35,571 nt of DNA from Lachnospiraceae bacterium. Its GTDB lineage: Bacteria; Bacillota; Clostridia; Lachnospirales; Lachnospiraceae. Where the stretch lies: positions 1-35,571 of the forward strand of contig JAFTWC010000054.1 in NCBI GenBank assembly GCA_017465475.1, given 5' to 3'. Below the pieces are notes generated by a model. The model saw nothing but the letters and a program-made list of their open reading frames with translations. It ran no database searches and was not told the origin of the DNA. Within the stretch, counting starts at the first letter, position 1. Each line of letters opens with the position of its first letter. This document shows positions 25,501 to 34,184 of the stretch, piece by piece. The translations under genes were made by a program, and so were the position numbers.

Positions 25501-26304
25501 ATGGCAGAAAAGATGGATGTAATAAAAGAGGCGCTGGCAGCTGCTTCACCGGAAGTGTTGGAAGAGGTCATTGCACAGTATGCCGATGATACTCGAAGCG
25601 GTGTGATGAAGTTAATCGAACAGGCGAGAAAGCGGAAAGAAAAGTTTTTGGCAGAGTGTGCCAGAATGGACGGAATGCTTGCTTACGAACGGGAATACGG
25701 GGATTATAATGTGGTCTGCGGTATTGACGAAGTAGGCAGAGGACCTCTTGCAGGTCCGGTGGTGGCAGCCTGTGTGGTTCTGCCGAAGGATTGTCGAATT
25801 TTATATTTGAACGATTCCAAGCAATTATCCGAGAAAAAGAGAGAAGAATTGTTTCCGGAAATTTTAGATAAGGCAGTAGCTTATGGTATCGGTTGTGTAT
25901 CCCATACAGTGATAGATGAGATTAATATCTTACAGGCTACCTATCGTGCCATGAGGGAAGCAATGCAGAAAATGGCAGAGACGTGTGGTGCACCGGATGT
26001 ACTTCTTAATGATGCGGTGACCATTCCGGGAGTGAATGAGCTGTTTGGCGGAAAAAGCGTAAAACAGGTACCGATTATTAAGGGAGACGCAAAGAGCCTG
26101 TCCATCGCGGCTGCCAGCGTCATTGCAAAGGTGACCAGAGACCGGATGATGGTGGAGTTTGATAAGGTGTATCCGGGGTATGGCTTTGCCGGAAACAAGG
26201 GGTACGGTTCCGCAGAACACATGGAGAAGTTGCGGAAGGACGGGCCGTGTCCGATTCACAGACGGAGTTTTATAAAGGGGATTTTGGGAGAAAAAGAGAA
26301 CTAA
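25501..26304 (+). CDS. rnhB: Ribonuclease HII
   Basis: 267 aa. It degrades the RNA strand of RNA-DNA hybrids and nicks at single ribonucleotides. Catalytic acids: Asp76 and Glu77 in GIDEVGRGPLAGP, a further Asp in LNDAVTIPG, and KGDAKSLSIAAASVIAKVTRD. An N-terminal extension of about 70 residues precedes the catalytic domain, as in the long Firmicutes form. The end GYGSAEHMEKLRKDGPCPIHRRSF is typical. ATG 25501 follows GGGGAG. Confidence 0.96.
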   Translation: MAEKMDVIKEALAAASPEVLEEVIAQYADDTRSGVMKLIEQARKRKEKFLAECARMDGMLAYEREYGDYNVVCGIDEVGRGPLAGPVVAACVVLPKDCRILYLNDSKQLSEKKREELFPEILDKAVAYGIGCVSHTVIDEINILQATYRAMREAMQKMAETCGAPDVLLNDAVTIPGVNELFGGKSVKQVPIIKGDAKSLSIAAASVIAKVTRDRMMVEFDKVYPGYGFAGNKGYGSAEHMEKLRKDGPCPIHRRSFIKGILGEKEN

Positions 26305-26311
26305 AAACAAG

Positions 26312-26355
26312 AATGCTATGTCATTACAAATGTTTTGACATAGCATTGTTTATTT
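26312..26355 (+). terminator. Terminator of rnhB
   Basis: AATGCTATGTCA (26312-26323) pairs perfectly with TGACATAGCATT (26336-26347), followed by GTTTATTTG. The 3' arm includes a TTGACA that may serve the next gene. Confidence 0.75.
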
Positions 26356-26363
26356 GTTATTCT
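26335..26363 (+). promoter_or_regulatory. Possible promoter for the FlhB-like gene
   Basis: TTGACA (26335-26340), 17 bases, then TATTCT (26358-26363). The -35 is embedded in the 3' arm of the rnhB terminator. The -10 is only a four-of-six match. Confidence 0.45.
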
Positions 26364-26388
26364 TATAGTAGTGAAGGGAGGTGCCACA

Positions 26389-26673
26389 TTGGAGGAACAA
26401 AGGAGTAAAATAGCAGTTGCGTTGGAATACGAGCCTTCCGAGGAGGCACCGAAGATTGTGGCTTCCGGGCGCGGTTATGTGGCGGAAAAGATTATTGAAC
26501 GTGCGGTAGAAGGAAATGTGCCGTTACACAAGGATGATAAGTTAGCGAAGACACTTTCTAAGCTTGAAATCGGTGATGCCATACCGCCGGAACTATATGA
26601 AGTGGTGGCAGAGGTATTATTATTCGTCGATAAGGTGGATAAGATAAAAGGGAAAGTAAAAAAATCGTTGTAA
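26389..26673 (+). CDS. ylqH: FlhB C-terminal-domain-like protein (YlqH family)
   Basis: 94 aa. The start is TTG 26389, six bases after AAGGGAGGTG; the upstream GTG at 26371 would lie before that ribosome binding site. The sequence AVALEYEPSEEAPKIVASGRGYVAEKIIERA...VPLHKDDKLAKTLSKLEIGDAIPPELYEVVAEVLLFV matches the cytoplasmic domain of flagellar export protein FlhB. The membrane part and the NPTH autocleavage site are absent. Bacillus has the same stand-alone protein (YlqH) after rnhB; its function is unsettled. No flagellar genes are in this window. Confidence 0.9.
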   Translation: MEEQRSKIAVALEYEPSEEAPKIVASGRGYVAEKIIERAVEGNVPLHKDDKLAKTLSKLEIGDAIPPELYEVVAEVLLFVDKVDKIKGKVKKSL

Positions 26674-26700
26674 AGGGGACGAAATTGGGAGGATAGCTAT

Positions 26701-27075
26701 ATGGGAATGGAGAGTAAGCCTGTTTCTTGGAACCGACGACGTATCGGCAACCAGCAGGAAACAAAAGTACAGGAGTATTTACAAATACACGGCTATGAGA
26801 TTGTTGCCAGAAACTTCTATACGAAGCACGGTGAAATTGATTTGATTGCGAAAAAAGACGATTATTTGGTGTTTATAGAGGTGAAGTACCGTGCCGATGA
26901 GCGGTTCGGAGCTCCGGAGGCTGCTGTAGATTTCAGAAAACAGAGGAAAATTATTGCGGCAGCACAATATTATTTATATAAGAACCGAATTCCTTTTGAT
27001 ACACCGTGCCGGTTTGATGTGGCAGGAGTAATTGGAAACGAGATAAGAATTACGGAGAACGCATTTTGTATGTAG
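26701..27075 (+). CDS. yraN: YraN family protein (UPF0102, PD-(D/E)XK nuclease-like)
   Basis: 124 aa from ATG 26701 after GGGAGGATAGC. Family core: GNQQETKVQEYLQIHGYEIVARNFYTKHGEIDLIA, then VFIEVKYR. Glu45, Asp47, Glu60 and Lys62 form the pattern of a PD-(D/E)XK nuclease active site, though activity is not established for the family. It sits after rnhB and ylqH as in Bacillus. Translation probably runs from the same transcript as ylqH. Confidence 0.92.
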   Translation: MGMESKPVSWNRRRIGNQQETKVQEYLQIHGYEIVARNFYTKHGEIDLIAKKDDYLVFIEVKYRADERFGAPEAAVDFRKQRKIIAAAQYYLYKNRIPFDTPCRFDVAGVIGNEIRITENAFCM

Positions 27076-27151
27076 TTTTTATAGAGACACAACCTTTGAA
27101 ATGACATATATTTGAGTAATGAGCGGAAGGAAAGTTAATAGGAATCAGCGT

Positions 27152-28000
27152 ATGGATCATAAATTACAGTTACTGAATACAAAGGAAATGACAGTTTCGG
27201 GTACTTCAGTCCCGTTTTTATATTTTAAGCGTCTGGCAGAGCACAAAGCAGTAAAACACGGTTGTTCTACAAGAGTAGGCGGAGTCAGTGTGGGTAGTTT
27301 TTCTTCCATGAATCTGGGCTTTGGCCGCGGAGATGCGGATGAAACTGTGTTAGAAAATTATGACAGGATTTGTAATGCCATTGGGGTTGCTAAGGAGCAA
27401 GCGGTGCTTCCGGATCAGGTGCATGATACGGTGGTGCGGAAAGCGACCAAAGCAGATTGCGGAAAGGGGATTAGTAGACCTCGTGATTATGAATGTGTGG
27501 ATGCACAGATTACCAATGAACCGGGTGTGGCGTTAGTGGTGTTTGGTGCGGATTGTGTACCGGTGTTTTTCTATGATCCGGTGGCAAAGGCCATCGGTAC
27601 AGCTCATGCGGGGTGGCGTGGGACCATTGGACGGATTGCCGAAAAGACAGTACAGGCTATGGAAAAAGAATTCGGAAGCAAGAGGTCGAATATCGAAGCT
27701 TATATCGGTGTGTCTATCTGCGGTGACTGTTACACCGTAGGCGGAGAGGTGGCAGAGCGTTTTATGAAGGAGTTTCCTGAAGCGACGAGGCAGACACCGA
27801 AACAAGAGAAGGATGGTACTTGTCAGTTAGATTTGTGGCAGGTGAACCGTATCATATTAGAGCAAGCCGGTATAACGCCGGAACATATTGTCATCGGAGG
27901 CGTTTGTACAAAATGTCATTCCGATGTGTTATACTCTCACAGAGTACACGGGAACGACAGAGGCAGCCTGGCAGGGGTCCTGATGCTGGCAGAAGAGTAA
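27152..28000 (+). CDS. pgeF: Purine nucleoside phosphorylase, multicopper-oxidase-like (YfiH/YlmD family)
   Basis: 282 aa from ATG 27152, with TAGGAATC nearby; an in-frame ATG at 27119 would add 11 residues but has no ribosome binding site. Zn- and phosphate-site motifs: CSTRVGGVSVGSFSSMNLGF, LPDQVHD, FGADCVPVFFYD, and GTAHAGWRGT; near the end are GVCTKCHSDVLYSHR and GNDRGSLAGV. Members were called polyphenol oxidases (laccase-like) but act as adenosine/inosine phosphorylases. The closest named relative by size is Bacillus YlmD. Confidence 0.92.
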   Translation: MDHKLQLLNTKEMTVSGTSVPFLYFKRLAEHKAVKHGCSTRVGGVSVGSFSSMNLGFGRGDADETVLENYDRICNAIGVAKEQAVLPDQVHDTVVRKATKADCGKGISRPRDYECVDAQITNEPGVALVVFGADCVPVFFYDPVAKAIGTAHAGWRGTIGRIAEKTVQAMEKEFGSKRSNIEAYIGVSICGDCYTVGGEVAERFMKEFPEATRQTPKQEKDGTCQLDLWQVNRIILEQAGITPEHIVIGGVCTKCHSDVLYSHRVHGNDRGSLAGVLMLAEE

Positions 28001-28113
28001 TTTTTGAAGATGCAACGATGCAAAAAAGAAAGATAATGAATGAAAGATAGAAATATTGTGCATAACTGCCGGAGTAAGCTGTGTGCGGCAGTGGCATGGA
28101 AATCGAGGTACGT

Positions 28114-29430
28114 ATGGCAAAGAAATTACAAGAACATATAATTAAAGAAGTACTCCCGGGAAGTATTGCAGAAGAGTTGGAAATCGAAGCAGGAGATGTG
28201 CTTGTTTCTATTAACGAACAGCCGATTAAGGATGTGTTCGATTATCGGTATCTGTCTGAGGATGAGGAACTGGTCCTTCTTATTAGAAAGCAGGACGGTG
28301 AAGAATGGGAGCTGGAAATCGAAAAGGACGCTTATGAGGATTTAGGCTTGGTATTTGAGGATGGTTTGATGGATGAATACCGTTCCTGTCGGAATAAATG
28401 TATATTCTGTTTTATTGACCAGATGCCGCCGGGAATGCGGGATACCCTCTATTTTAAGGATGATGACGCAAGACTTTCCTTTTTACAGGGAAATTATATT
28501 ACGTTGACCAATCTTTCCGAAGAGGATATGGAACGGATCTTGTTCTATAAGTTGTCACCGATTAATATTTCCGTGCATACAACCAATCCCGAACTACGCT
28601 GTAAGATGTTAAATAATCGATTTGCAGGCGATGCATTGGATAAAATTAAGCGTTTTTATGATGCGGGGCTTGAGATGAACGGTCAGATTGTGCTTTGTAA
28701 AGGATACAATGACGGAGAGGAACTGGAGCGTACCATACATGATTTGACGGCATATTTGCCGCTCATGCAAAGTGTGTCCGTGGTGCCCATGGGGATGACG
28801 AAATTTCGTGATAATTTAACGCAGGTGGAACCGTTTACGAAGGAAGATGCGGTGGAAGTTATCGGGATTATAAAGAAGTGGCAGGAAATCATTCAGAAGC
28901 ATTACGGTACCCGGATGATTCATGCCAGTGACGAGTGGTATTTGCTGGCAGGACTTCCGCTTCCGGCAGAGGAAGAGTATGAAGGGTATCCGCAGTTGGA
29001 AAACGGTGTGGGGATGGTACGGTCTATGAACGAAGAAGTAGATTGGTGTCTGAAAGAACTTACGGGAGATGAGCGTGTGCGGAAGCTGACCCTTGTAACC
29101 GGTACCTTGGCAGAGCCGGTGATTCGTGAGCAGGTAGAAAAGATTCAAAAAAAGTATCCGAAGGTGGATGCAAAGGTAGTTGCCGTTCGGAATGACTTCT
29201 TCGGGGAGCGGATTACTGTAGCAGGATTGGTGACGGCTCAGGACATTATTGCACAGTTAAAAGGCAAGGAGTTAGGTGATGTTTTATTGATTCCGGAGGT
29301 CATGCTTCGTAACGGTGAGGAGGTCTTTTTAGATGATTTAAAAATTTCTGATGTGGAAAAGGCTTTACAAACCCGCGTCGGTATTGTAAAATCAGATGGA
29401 GAGGCTTTCGTACATGCCGTAATTGAGTAG
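28114..29430 (+). CDS. DUF512 family radical-SAM-like protein with N-terminal PDZ domain
   Basis: 438 aa from ATG 28114, chosen for GAGG five bases upstream. Residues 1-80 look like a PDZ fold (IIKEVLPGSIAEELEIEAGDVLVSIN). The canonical [4Fe-4S] motif CX3CX2C is present: Cys92, Cys96, Cys99 in CRNKCIFCFIDQMP. The middle contains LQGNYITLTNLSEEDMERI and ISVHTTNPELR. The C-terminal DUF512 region includes TLVTGTLAEP and VRNDFFGERITVAGLVTAQD. It is predicted to use S-adenosylmethionine radical chemistry on an unknown substrate. It often lies next to der in Clostridia, as here. Confidence 0.92.
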   Translation: MAKKLQEHIIKEVLPGSIAEELEIEAGDVLVSINEQPIKDVFDYRYLSEDEELVLLIRKQDGEEWELEIEKDAYEDLGLVFEDGLMDEYRSCRNKCIFCFIDQMPPGMRDTLYFKDDDARLSFLQGNYITLTNLSEEDMERILFYKLSPINISVHTTNPELRCKMLNNRFAGDALDKIKRFYDAGLEMNGQIVLCKGYNDGEELERTIHDLTAYLPLMQSVSVVPMGMTKFRDNLTQVEPFTKEDAVEVIGIIKKWQEIIQKHYGTRMIHASDEWYLLAGLPLPAEEEYEGYPQLENGVGMVRSMNEEVDWCLKELTGDERVRKLTLVTGTLAEPVIREQVEKIQKKYPKVDAKVVAVRNDFFGERITVAGLVTAQDIIAQLKGKELGDVLLIPEVMLRNGEEVFLDDLKISDVEKALQTRVGIVKSDGEAFVHAVIE

Positions 29431-29462
29431 TTGATTTTTGAAAGTGAGGATAAATTCCTAAG

Positions 29463-30794
29463 ATGAGTAATCCGATTGTAGCTATCGTGGGACGCCCGAA
29501 TGTGGGAAAGTCCACGTTGTTTAATGCCCTTGCGGGGGAACGTATTTCTATTGTAAAAGATTATCCGGGTGTAACCCGTGACCGTATTTATGCGGATGTG
29601 ACATGGTTAAATTATAAGTTCACCATGATTGATACCGGCGGTATTGAGCCGGAGACGAAAGATAAGATGCTTACCTACATGAGAGAGCAGGCACAGATTG
29701 CCATTGATACGGCAGATGTGATTGTGTTCTTAACCGATGTGCGTATGGGTCTTGTGGATGCGGACTTTAAGGTGGCGGATATGTTACGTCGCTCCGGCAA
29801 GCCGGTAGTTCTTACCGTTAATAAAGTTGACGATTTTGACAAGATGCAGGCAGATGTGTATGAGTTTTATAACTTGGGTATCGGTGACCCGATTCCGGTA
29901 TCCGGTGCATCCCGTCTGGGTTTTGGTGAGTTGTTGGATGCCATTGTAGAGTATTTCCCGGCACCGGTTGATGGTGAGGAAGAGGAAGAACTTCCGAAAA
30001 TTGCGGTGGTAGGAAAGCCGAACGTAGGTAAGTCTTCTATTATTAACAAATTGACCGGCGAAAACCGTGTTATTGTATCGGATATTGCAGGTACCACTCG
30101 TGATGCTATTGATACGGTGGTAAAGTTTGATGAAAAGGAATATATATTTATCGATACGGCAGGACTGCGTCGTAAGAACAAGATTAAAGAGGAAATCGAA
30201 CGGTTCAGTATTGTTCGTACTGTTAGTGCGGTAGAGCGGGCCGATGTTGTGGTTGTGGTTATTGATGCTACGGAAGGTGTGACCGAGCAGGATGCAAAGA
30301 TTGCCGGTATTGCCCATGAACGCGGAAAAGGTATCATCATTGCCGTGAACAAGTGGGATGCGGTAGAAGATAAGGATGACAAAACCATTTATCGTCAGAC
30401 AGAGCGTATTCGTGAGATTCTTTCTTTTATTCCGTATGCGGAGATTATCTTTATTTCCGCAAAGACCGGACAGCGTATGACGAAGATTTTTGAGAAGATT
30501 GATTTAGTTATTCAGAGCAGAACCTTGCGTATCCAGACCGGTGTGCTCAATGAAATTCTTATGGAGGCGACTTCCTTACAGCAGCCGCCGTCCGATAAGG
30601 GTAAGAGACTGAAGATTTTCTTTATGACCCAGGTGGCTGTAGGACCGCCTACCTTTGTGTTGTTTGTTAATACGAAGGAACTGATGCATTATTCGTATCA
30701 ACGTTATATTGAAAACAAGATTCGTGATACCTTCGGTTTTGTAGGAACTTCATTGAAGTTCATTATTAGAGAACGTGAGGATTCCGCGAAATAA
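29463..30794 (+). CDS. der: Ribosome biogenesis GTPase Der (EngA)
   Basis: 443 aa with two tandem GTPase domains, the family hallmark. The first P-loop is GRPNVGKST (residues 10-18) and the second is GKPNVGKSS (184-192). Switch motifs DTGGIEPETK and DTAGLRRKNK, plus NKVD and NKWD specificity motifs, are present. The C-terminal KH-like domain includes RLKIFFMTQVAVGPPTFVLFVN. Der assists 50S assembly and is usually essential. The ribosome binding site (GTGAGGA) is weak and distant. Confidence 0.97.
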   Translation: MSNPIVAIVGRPNVGKSTLFNALAGERISIVKDYPGVTRDRIYADVTWLNYKFTMIDTGGIEPETKDKMLTYMREQAQIAIDTADVIVFLTDVRMGLVDADFKVADMLRRSGKPVVLTVNKVDDFDKMQADVYEFYNLGIGDPIPVSGASRLGFGELLDAIVEYFPAPVDGEEEEELPKIAVVGKPNVGKSSIINKLTGENRVIVSDIAGTTRDAIDTVVKFDEKEYIFIDTAGLRRKNKIKEEIERFSIVRTVSAVERADVVVVVIDATEGVTEQDAKIAGIAHERGKGIIIAVNKWDAVEDKDDKTIYRQTERIREILSFIPYAEIIFISAKTGQRMTKIFEKIDLVIQSRTLRIQTGVLNEILMEATSLQQPPSDKGKRLKIFFMTQVAVGPPTFVLFVNTKELMHYSYQRYIENKIRDTFGFVGTSLKFIIREREDSAK

Positions 30795-30830
30795 TTGAAA
30801 CAGTAAAGCAGAAACGGTAGGATAAGTAAT

Positions 30831-31481
30831 ATGATTTGGCGTATTGCAATTTGTTTAATTTTAGGCTATGCAATTGGATGTATTTCTACGGGATATATTG
30901 TAGGAAAGGCACAGAAAGTAGATATCAGAAAGTACGGAAGCGGAAATGTAGGAACTACCAATGCGTTACGTACACTCGGTAAAAAGGCAGCATTGATTAC
31001 TCTTTTGGGCGATGTGTTAAAGTGTGCAATCCCTGTGATTTTGATTAAGTATGTCTTTTTTAAAGAGTTACCGGAAACGGATTTGTTAGGGTTATACACA
31101 GCACTTGGTGCGGTACTCGGACATACCTTCCCGTTTTACCTGAAATTTAAAGGCGGTAAGGGAATTGCTGTATTGGTAGGTACGATTTTGACTTTTGACT
31201 GGCGTATTTTTTTGATTTGTGTGGCCACATTTTTCCTCATTTTAGCACTGACCCGTTTTGTATCATTGGGCTCATTGGTGATGGAAGTGGAATTTGTTAT
31301 ATGGGTAGCGTTGACAAGACCGGGAGATTGGCATATGCTTGCTTTAAGCGCAGTATTTGCAGTGCTTGCATTCTATACCCATAGAGAGAATATTAAGCGT
31401 TTGCTTCACGGAACCGAGAATAAAATCGGACAAAAGGTAAAAATACCGAGGGAAGAGGAAGCAAAAGAGAACGAGCAATAA
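30831..31481 (+). CDS. plsY: Glycerol-3-phosphate acyltransferase PlsY
   Basis: 216 aa, an integral membrane protein with five predicted segments. It transfers acyl groups from acyl-phosphate to glycerol-3-phosphate in phospholipid synthesis. The three family motifs are present: GSGNVGTTNALRTLG, GHTFPFYLKFKGGKGIA, and HRENIKRLLHGTENKIG. AGGATAAGTAAT precedes the ATG. It stands before gpsA, whose product supplies its glycerol-3-phosphate substrate. Confidence 0.97.
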   Translation: MIWRIAICLILGYAIGCISTGYIVGKAQKVDIRKYGSGNVGTTNALRTLGKKAALITLLGDVLKCAIPVILIKYVFFKELPETDLLGLYTALGAVLGHTFPFYLKFKGGKGIAVLVGTILTFDWRIFLICVATFFLILALTRFVSLGSLVMEVEFVIWVALTRPGDWHMLALSAVFAVLAFYTHRENIKRLLHGTENKIGQKVKIPREEEAKENEQ

Positions 31482-31581
31482 CAAATAAGAGACTTATATC
31501 GGGAATCCGTGTAGGGAAAAGCGTATGGAAAGAAATGAAAGGGATATGCGTTACACAGAACGCATGGAATAGGTGGACGGT

Positions 31582-32595
31582 ATGAAAAAAGTTACGGTTT
31601 TAGGCGCAGGTACATGGGGCGTTGCGCTTACCATATTGTTAGCCGGGAACGGTCATGAGGTGACGCTTTGGTCAAAGTTTGAAGCAGAAACCGGTGCACT
31701 TGCGGCAAATCGTAGTGAAATTAAAAATTTACCGGGAGCGGTTTTGCCGGATAGTGTGAAGCTTACCAACGATTTGGCAGAGGCGGCAGCAAACGGCCCG
31801 GACTTAATTGTAAATACAGTAATTTCTCCGAAGGTAAGAGAAGTATCGAAAGCACTTTCTTCTTATATAAAGGAAGGTACCGTAATTGTCAATGCGTCAA
31901 AGGGAATCGAACATGGTACCTTGTATACGATGACAGATGTGATTTCCCAGGAAATTCCGCAGGCAAAAGTGGCGGTGATTTCCGGACCGAGTCATGCTGA
32001 AGAAGTAAGCCGTCATATTCCGACCACGGTTGTGGCAGGTGCGGCAGAAAAAGAAGTAGCGATGTATGTTCAGGATATGTTTATGAATACCTATTTTCGA
32101 GTGTATACCAGTCCGGATGTACTTGGAATCGAAATCGGAAGTGCATTAAAGAATGTAATCGCTTTAGCTGCTGGCGCTATTGACGGATTAGGTTATGGAG
32201 ACAATACGAAAGCGGCGCTGATTACCAGAGGAATTGTAGAAATTTCCAGACTGGGTGTTGCTATGGGAGCAAGAACAGAATCTTTTGCGGGGCTTTCCGG
32301 TATTGGCGATTTGATTGTAACCTGTACCAGTAACCACAGCAGAAACCATAATGCAGGATATTTGCTGGGAAAAGGAAAATCCCTGGAAGAAGCAAAAAAA
32401 GAAGTCGGTCAGGTAGTGGAAGGTGTCAATTCCGCGCAGGCAGCTTTGGCTCTTGCTGATAAGTACGGTGTAGAGATGCCGATTGTGGAACAAGTGAATG
32501 CGGTATTGTTTGAAGATAAACCGGCAAAAGATGCGTTAAAAGAGTTGCTTGTTCGTGAAAAAGTAACAGAATATAGTTCTCTTAGTTGGGAATAA
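31582..32595 (+). CDS. gpsA: Glycerol-3-phosphate dehydrogenase [NAD(P)+]
   Basis: 337 aa from ATG 31582, five bases after AGGTGG; the GTG at 31573 overlaps that ribosome binding site. The Rossmann motif GAGTWGVAL is at the N-terminus. NASKGIEHGTL, ISGPSHAEEVSRHIPT, IGSALKNVIALAAGAIDGLGYGDNTKAALITRG and GLSGIGDLIVTCTS are the catalytic-domain signatures. It reduces dihydroxyacetone phosphate to glycerol-3-phosphate for PlsY. The gap before it holds the small inverted repeat ATGCGTT/AACGCAT (31546-31565). Confidence 0.97.
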   Translation: MKKVTVLGAGTWGVALTILLAGNGHEVTLWSKFEAETGALAANRSEIKNLPGAVLPDSVKLTNDLAEAAANGPDLIVNTVISPKVREVSKALSSYIKEGTVIVNASKGIEHGTLYTMTDVISQEIPQAKVAVISGPSHAEEVSRHIPTTVVAGAAEKEVAMYVQDMFMNTYFRVYTSPDVLGIEIGSALKNVIALAAGAIDGLGYGDNTKAALITRGIVEISRLGVAMGARTESFAGLSGIGDLIVTCTSNHSRNHNAGYLLGKGKSLEEAKKEVGQVVEGVNSAQAALALADKYGVEMPIVEQVNAVLFEDKPAKDALKELLVREKVTEYSSLSWE

Positions 32596-32619
32596 TGGGA
32601 TTCCCCTTTGGCATATACT
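32589..32619 (+). promoter_or_regulatory. Candidate sigma-E promoter of spoIVA
   Basis: GGAATAAT (32589-32596), a 15-base spacer and CATATACT (32612-32619) resemble the mother-cell sigma-E consensus (GKMATATT, 13-15 bases, CATACAnT). spoIVA is a known sigma-E target in Bacillus. The -10 falls at the start of the loop of the overlapping hairpin, and the predicted start (near 32626) is downstream of the 5' arm. Confidence 0.6.
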
Positions 32620-32647
32620 GTAACAGCAGAGCCAAGGGGGATTTTTT
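32600..32647 (+). terminator. gpsA terminator whose 3' arm holds the spoIVA Shine-Dalgarno
   Basis: ATTCCCCTTTGGC (32600-32612) pairs with GCCAAGGGGGAT (32631-32642) over an 18-base loop, with one U-G pair and one slip. Six Ts (32642-32647) follow and directly abut the spoIVA ATG at 32648. AAGGGGG in the 3' arm is the only ribosome binding site available to spoIVA. Confidence 0.8.
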
Positions 32648-34123
32648 ATGGAAACGTTTGATTTATACAAAGACATGAAGCTTCGTACCGGCGGAGAAAT
32701 CTACATAGGAGTAGTAGGGCCTGTCAGGACCGGAAAATCTACGTTTATCAAACATTTTATGGATGAGATGGTTCTTCCGGTGATTACGGAGGAGGCAGAA
32801 AAAGAGCGTGCGGTGGATGAACTTCCTCAGTCGGCACAGGGCCGCACCATTATGACTACGGAACCGAAGTTTATTCCGAAGGATGCGGCAAAGATTTCTT
32901 TTCAGGACGGAACCGGTGTAAAGATTCGTCTTATTGACTGTGTGGGATATATGGTAGAAGGGGCTGCCGGTCATATGGAGGGTGAAAAGGAACGCATGAT
33001 TAAAACACCTTGGTTTGACACGGAAATTCCGTTTACCAAAGCTGCGGAAATCGGAACAGGAAAAGTAATTAAAGAACATGCTACAGTTGCGGTACTTGTA
33101 ACCGCAGACGGAAGTTTCGGAGAACTTTCAAGAGAAAGCTATGAACTCCCGGAAGAACGAACAGTGACGGAATTAAAGCGCCTTGGAAAGCCGTTTGTTG
33201 TACTGTTGAATTCTGCAAGACCGAGAGCAACAGAAACGGAAGAATTGGCGAAAGAATTGTCGGAACGATATGATGTAACGGTACTGCCTACAGATTGTAC
33301 AAAACTGGAGAAGAACGAATTGACAAAGGTATTGGAAGAACTTTTGGCTGCATTTCCTGTTAGTGAAATGTTGTTTCGTTTACCGAAGTGGGTGGATTTG
33401 TTGGAAAACACTCACGAAATAAAGAAAGAAGCAATGGAACATGCAAAAGAGCTTATGCTTCGGAATCGTCGGATTCGGGATGTAAGGGAGCAAAAAGATT
33501 TTCCGGAAGGGACTTATTTTGAACGTATTCTACCGGCTACGGTTTATATGGAAAATGGTAAGGTTGAATACTGTTTGAATCCGAAAAAGGAATATTACTA
33601 TCATATGTTAAGTGATTTGTTAGGATGTGAAGTGACCGGAGAACGCAGGTTTTATCAAATCTTAAAAGAACTTGCAGGAAAACGTGCAGAATACGAAAAA
33701 ATTGCAGATGCCTGTGCGGAGGTGGAACAGAAAGGATATGGCGTTGTGCTTCCGGCAACCAATCAGTTGGAAATTTCAACACCGGAAATCATTAAGCAGG
33801 GTGGAAAGTTCGGTGTAAAGATTCGGGCGACAGCACCGTCTGTACATATGATTCAGGCAAATATTGTGACAGAAATTGCACCGATTGTAGGTAGTGAGGA
33901 ACAGGCAAGAGATTTGATTTCCTATATGACGAATCAGGGAGAAAACGGTGAGTCAGGATTACGTACGGCAAGTATTTTCGGGAAGACGGTAGATAAGTTG
34001 GTAGAAGAAGGCGTACATGCGAAAATCGGAAATATTAACGAGGAATGTCAAACGAAACTACAGGAGTCGATTGAAAAAATCATTAACGAAAGCAATGGCG
34101 GCGTAATTTGTTTCATTATTTAG
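32648..34123 (+). CDS. spoIVA: Stage IV sporulation protein A, spore coat morphogenetic ATPase
   Basis: 491 aa, full length. SpoIVA polymerises on the forespore outer membrane using ATP and forms the base layer of the spore coat. It shows the N-terminal METFDLYKDMKLRTGGEIYIGVVGPVRTGKST with Walker A (residues 24-32), RTIMTTEPKF, LIDCVGYMVEGAAGH (Walker B region), and the conserved C-terminus ESNGGVICFII. Its presence points to a spore-forming lineage. It is the strongest taxonomic marker in the window. There is no terminator before the next promoter. Confidence 0.98.
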   Translation: METFDLYKDMKLRTGGEIYIGVVGPVRTGKSTFIKHFMDEMVLPVITEEAEKERAVDELPQSAQGRTIMTTEPKFIPKDAAKISFQDGTGVKIRLIDCVGYMVEGAAGHMEGEKERMIKTPWFDTEIPFTKAAEIGTGKVIKEHATVAVLVTADGSFGELSRESYELPEERTVTELKRLGKPFVVLLNSARPRATETEELAKELSERYDVTVLPTDCTKLEKNELTKVLEELLAAFPVSEMLFRLPKWVDLLENTHEIKKEAMEHAKELMLRNRRIRDVREQKDFPEGTYFERILPATVYMENGKVEYCLNPKKEYYYHMLSDLLGCEVTGERRFYQILKELAGKRAEYEKIADACAEVEQKGYGVVLPATNQLEISTPEIIKQGGKFGVKIRATAPSVHMIQANIVTEIAPIVGSEEQARDLISYMTNQGENGESGLRTASIFGKTVDKLVEEGVHAKIGNINEECQTKLQESIEKIINESNGGVICFII

Positions 34124-34136
34124 ATGAAAAATTTGG

Positions 34137-34156
34137 TAAAAGTGCCTAAAAGTGCT
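34137..34156 (+). promoter_or_regulatory. 10-bp tandem direct repeat upstream of the NlpC/P60 promoter
   Basis: TAAAAGTGCC (34137-34146) is followed at once by TAAAAGTGCT (34147-34156). The repeat lies 28 bases before the -35. One-helical-turn spacing suits a regulator binding as a direct-repeat dimer. Function is inferred. Confidence 0.35.
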
Positions 34157-34184
34157 GTAAATCCAAAAAACTTTCACCACAATG

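Noticed and set aside
28038-28139. Small plus-strand open frame between pgeF and the DUF512 gene
   Set aside because: It overlaps the DUF512 start, has no good ribosome binding site and is poorly structured; the gap otherwise holds only an ACTGCCG/CGGCAGT hairpin.
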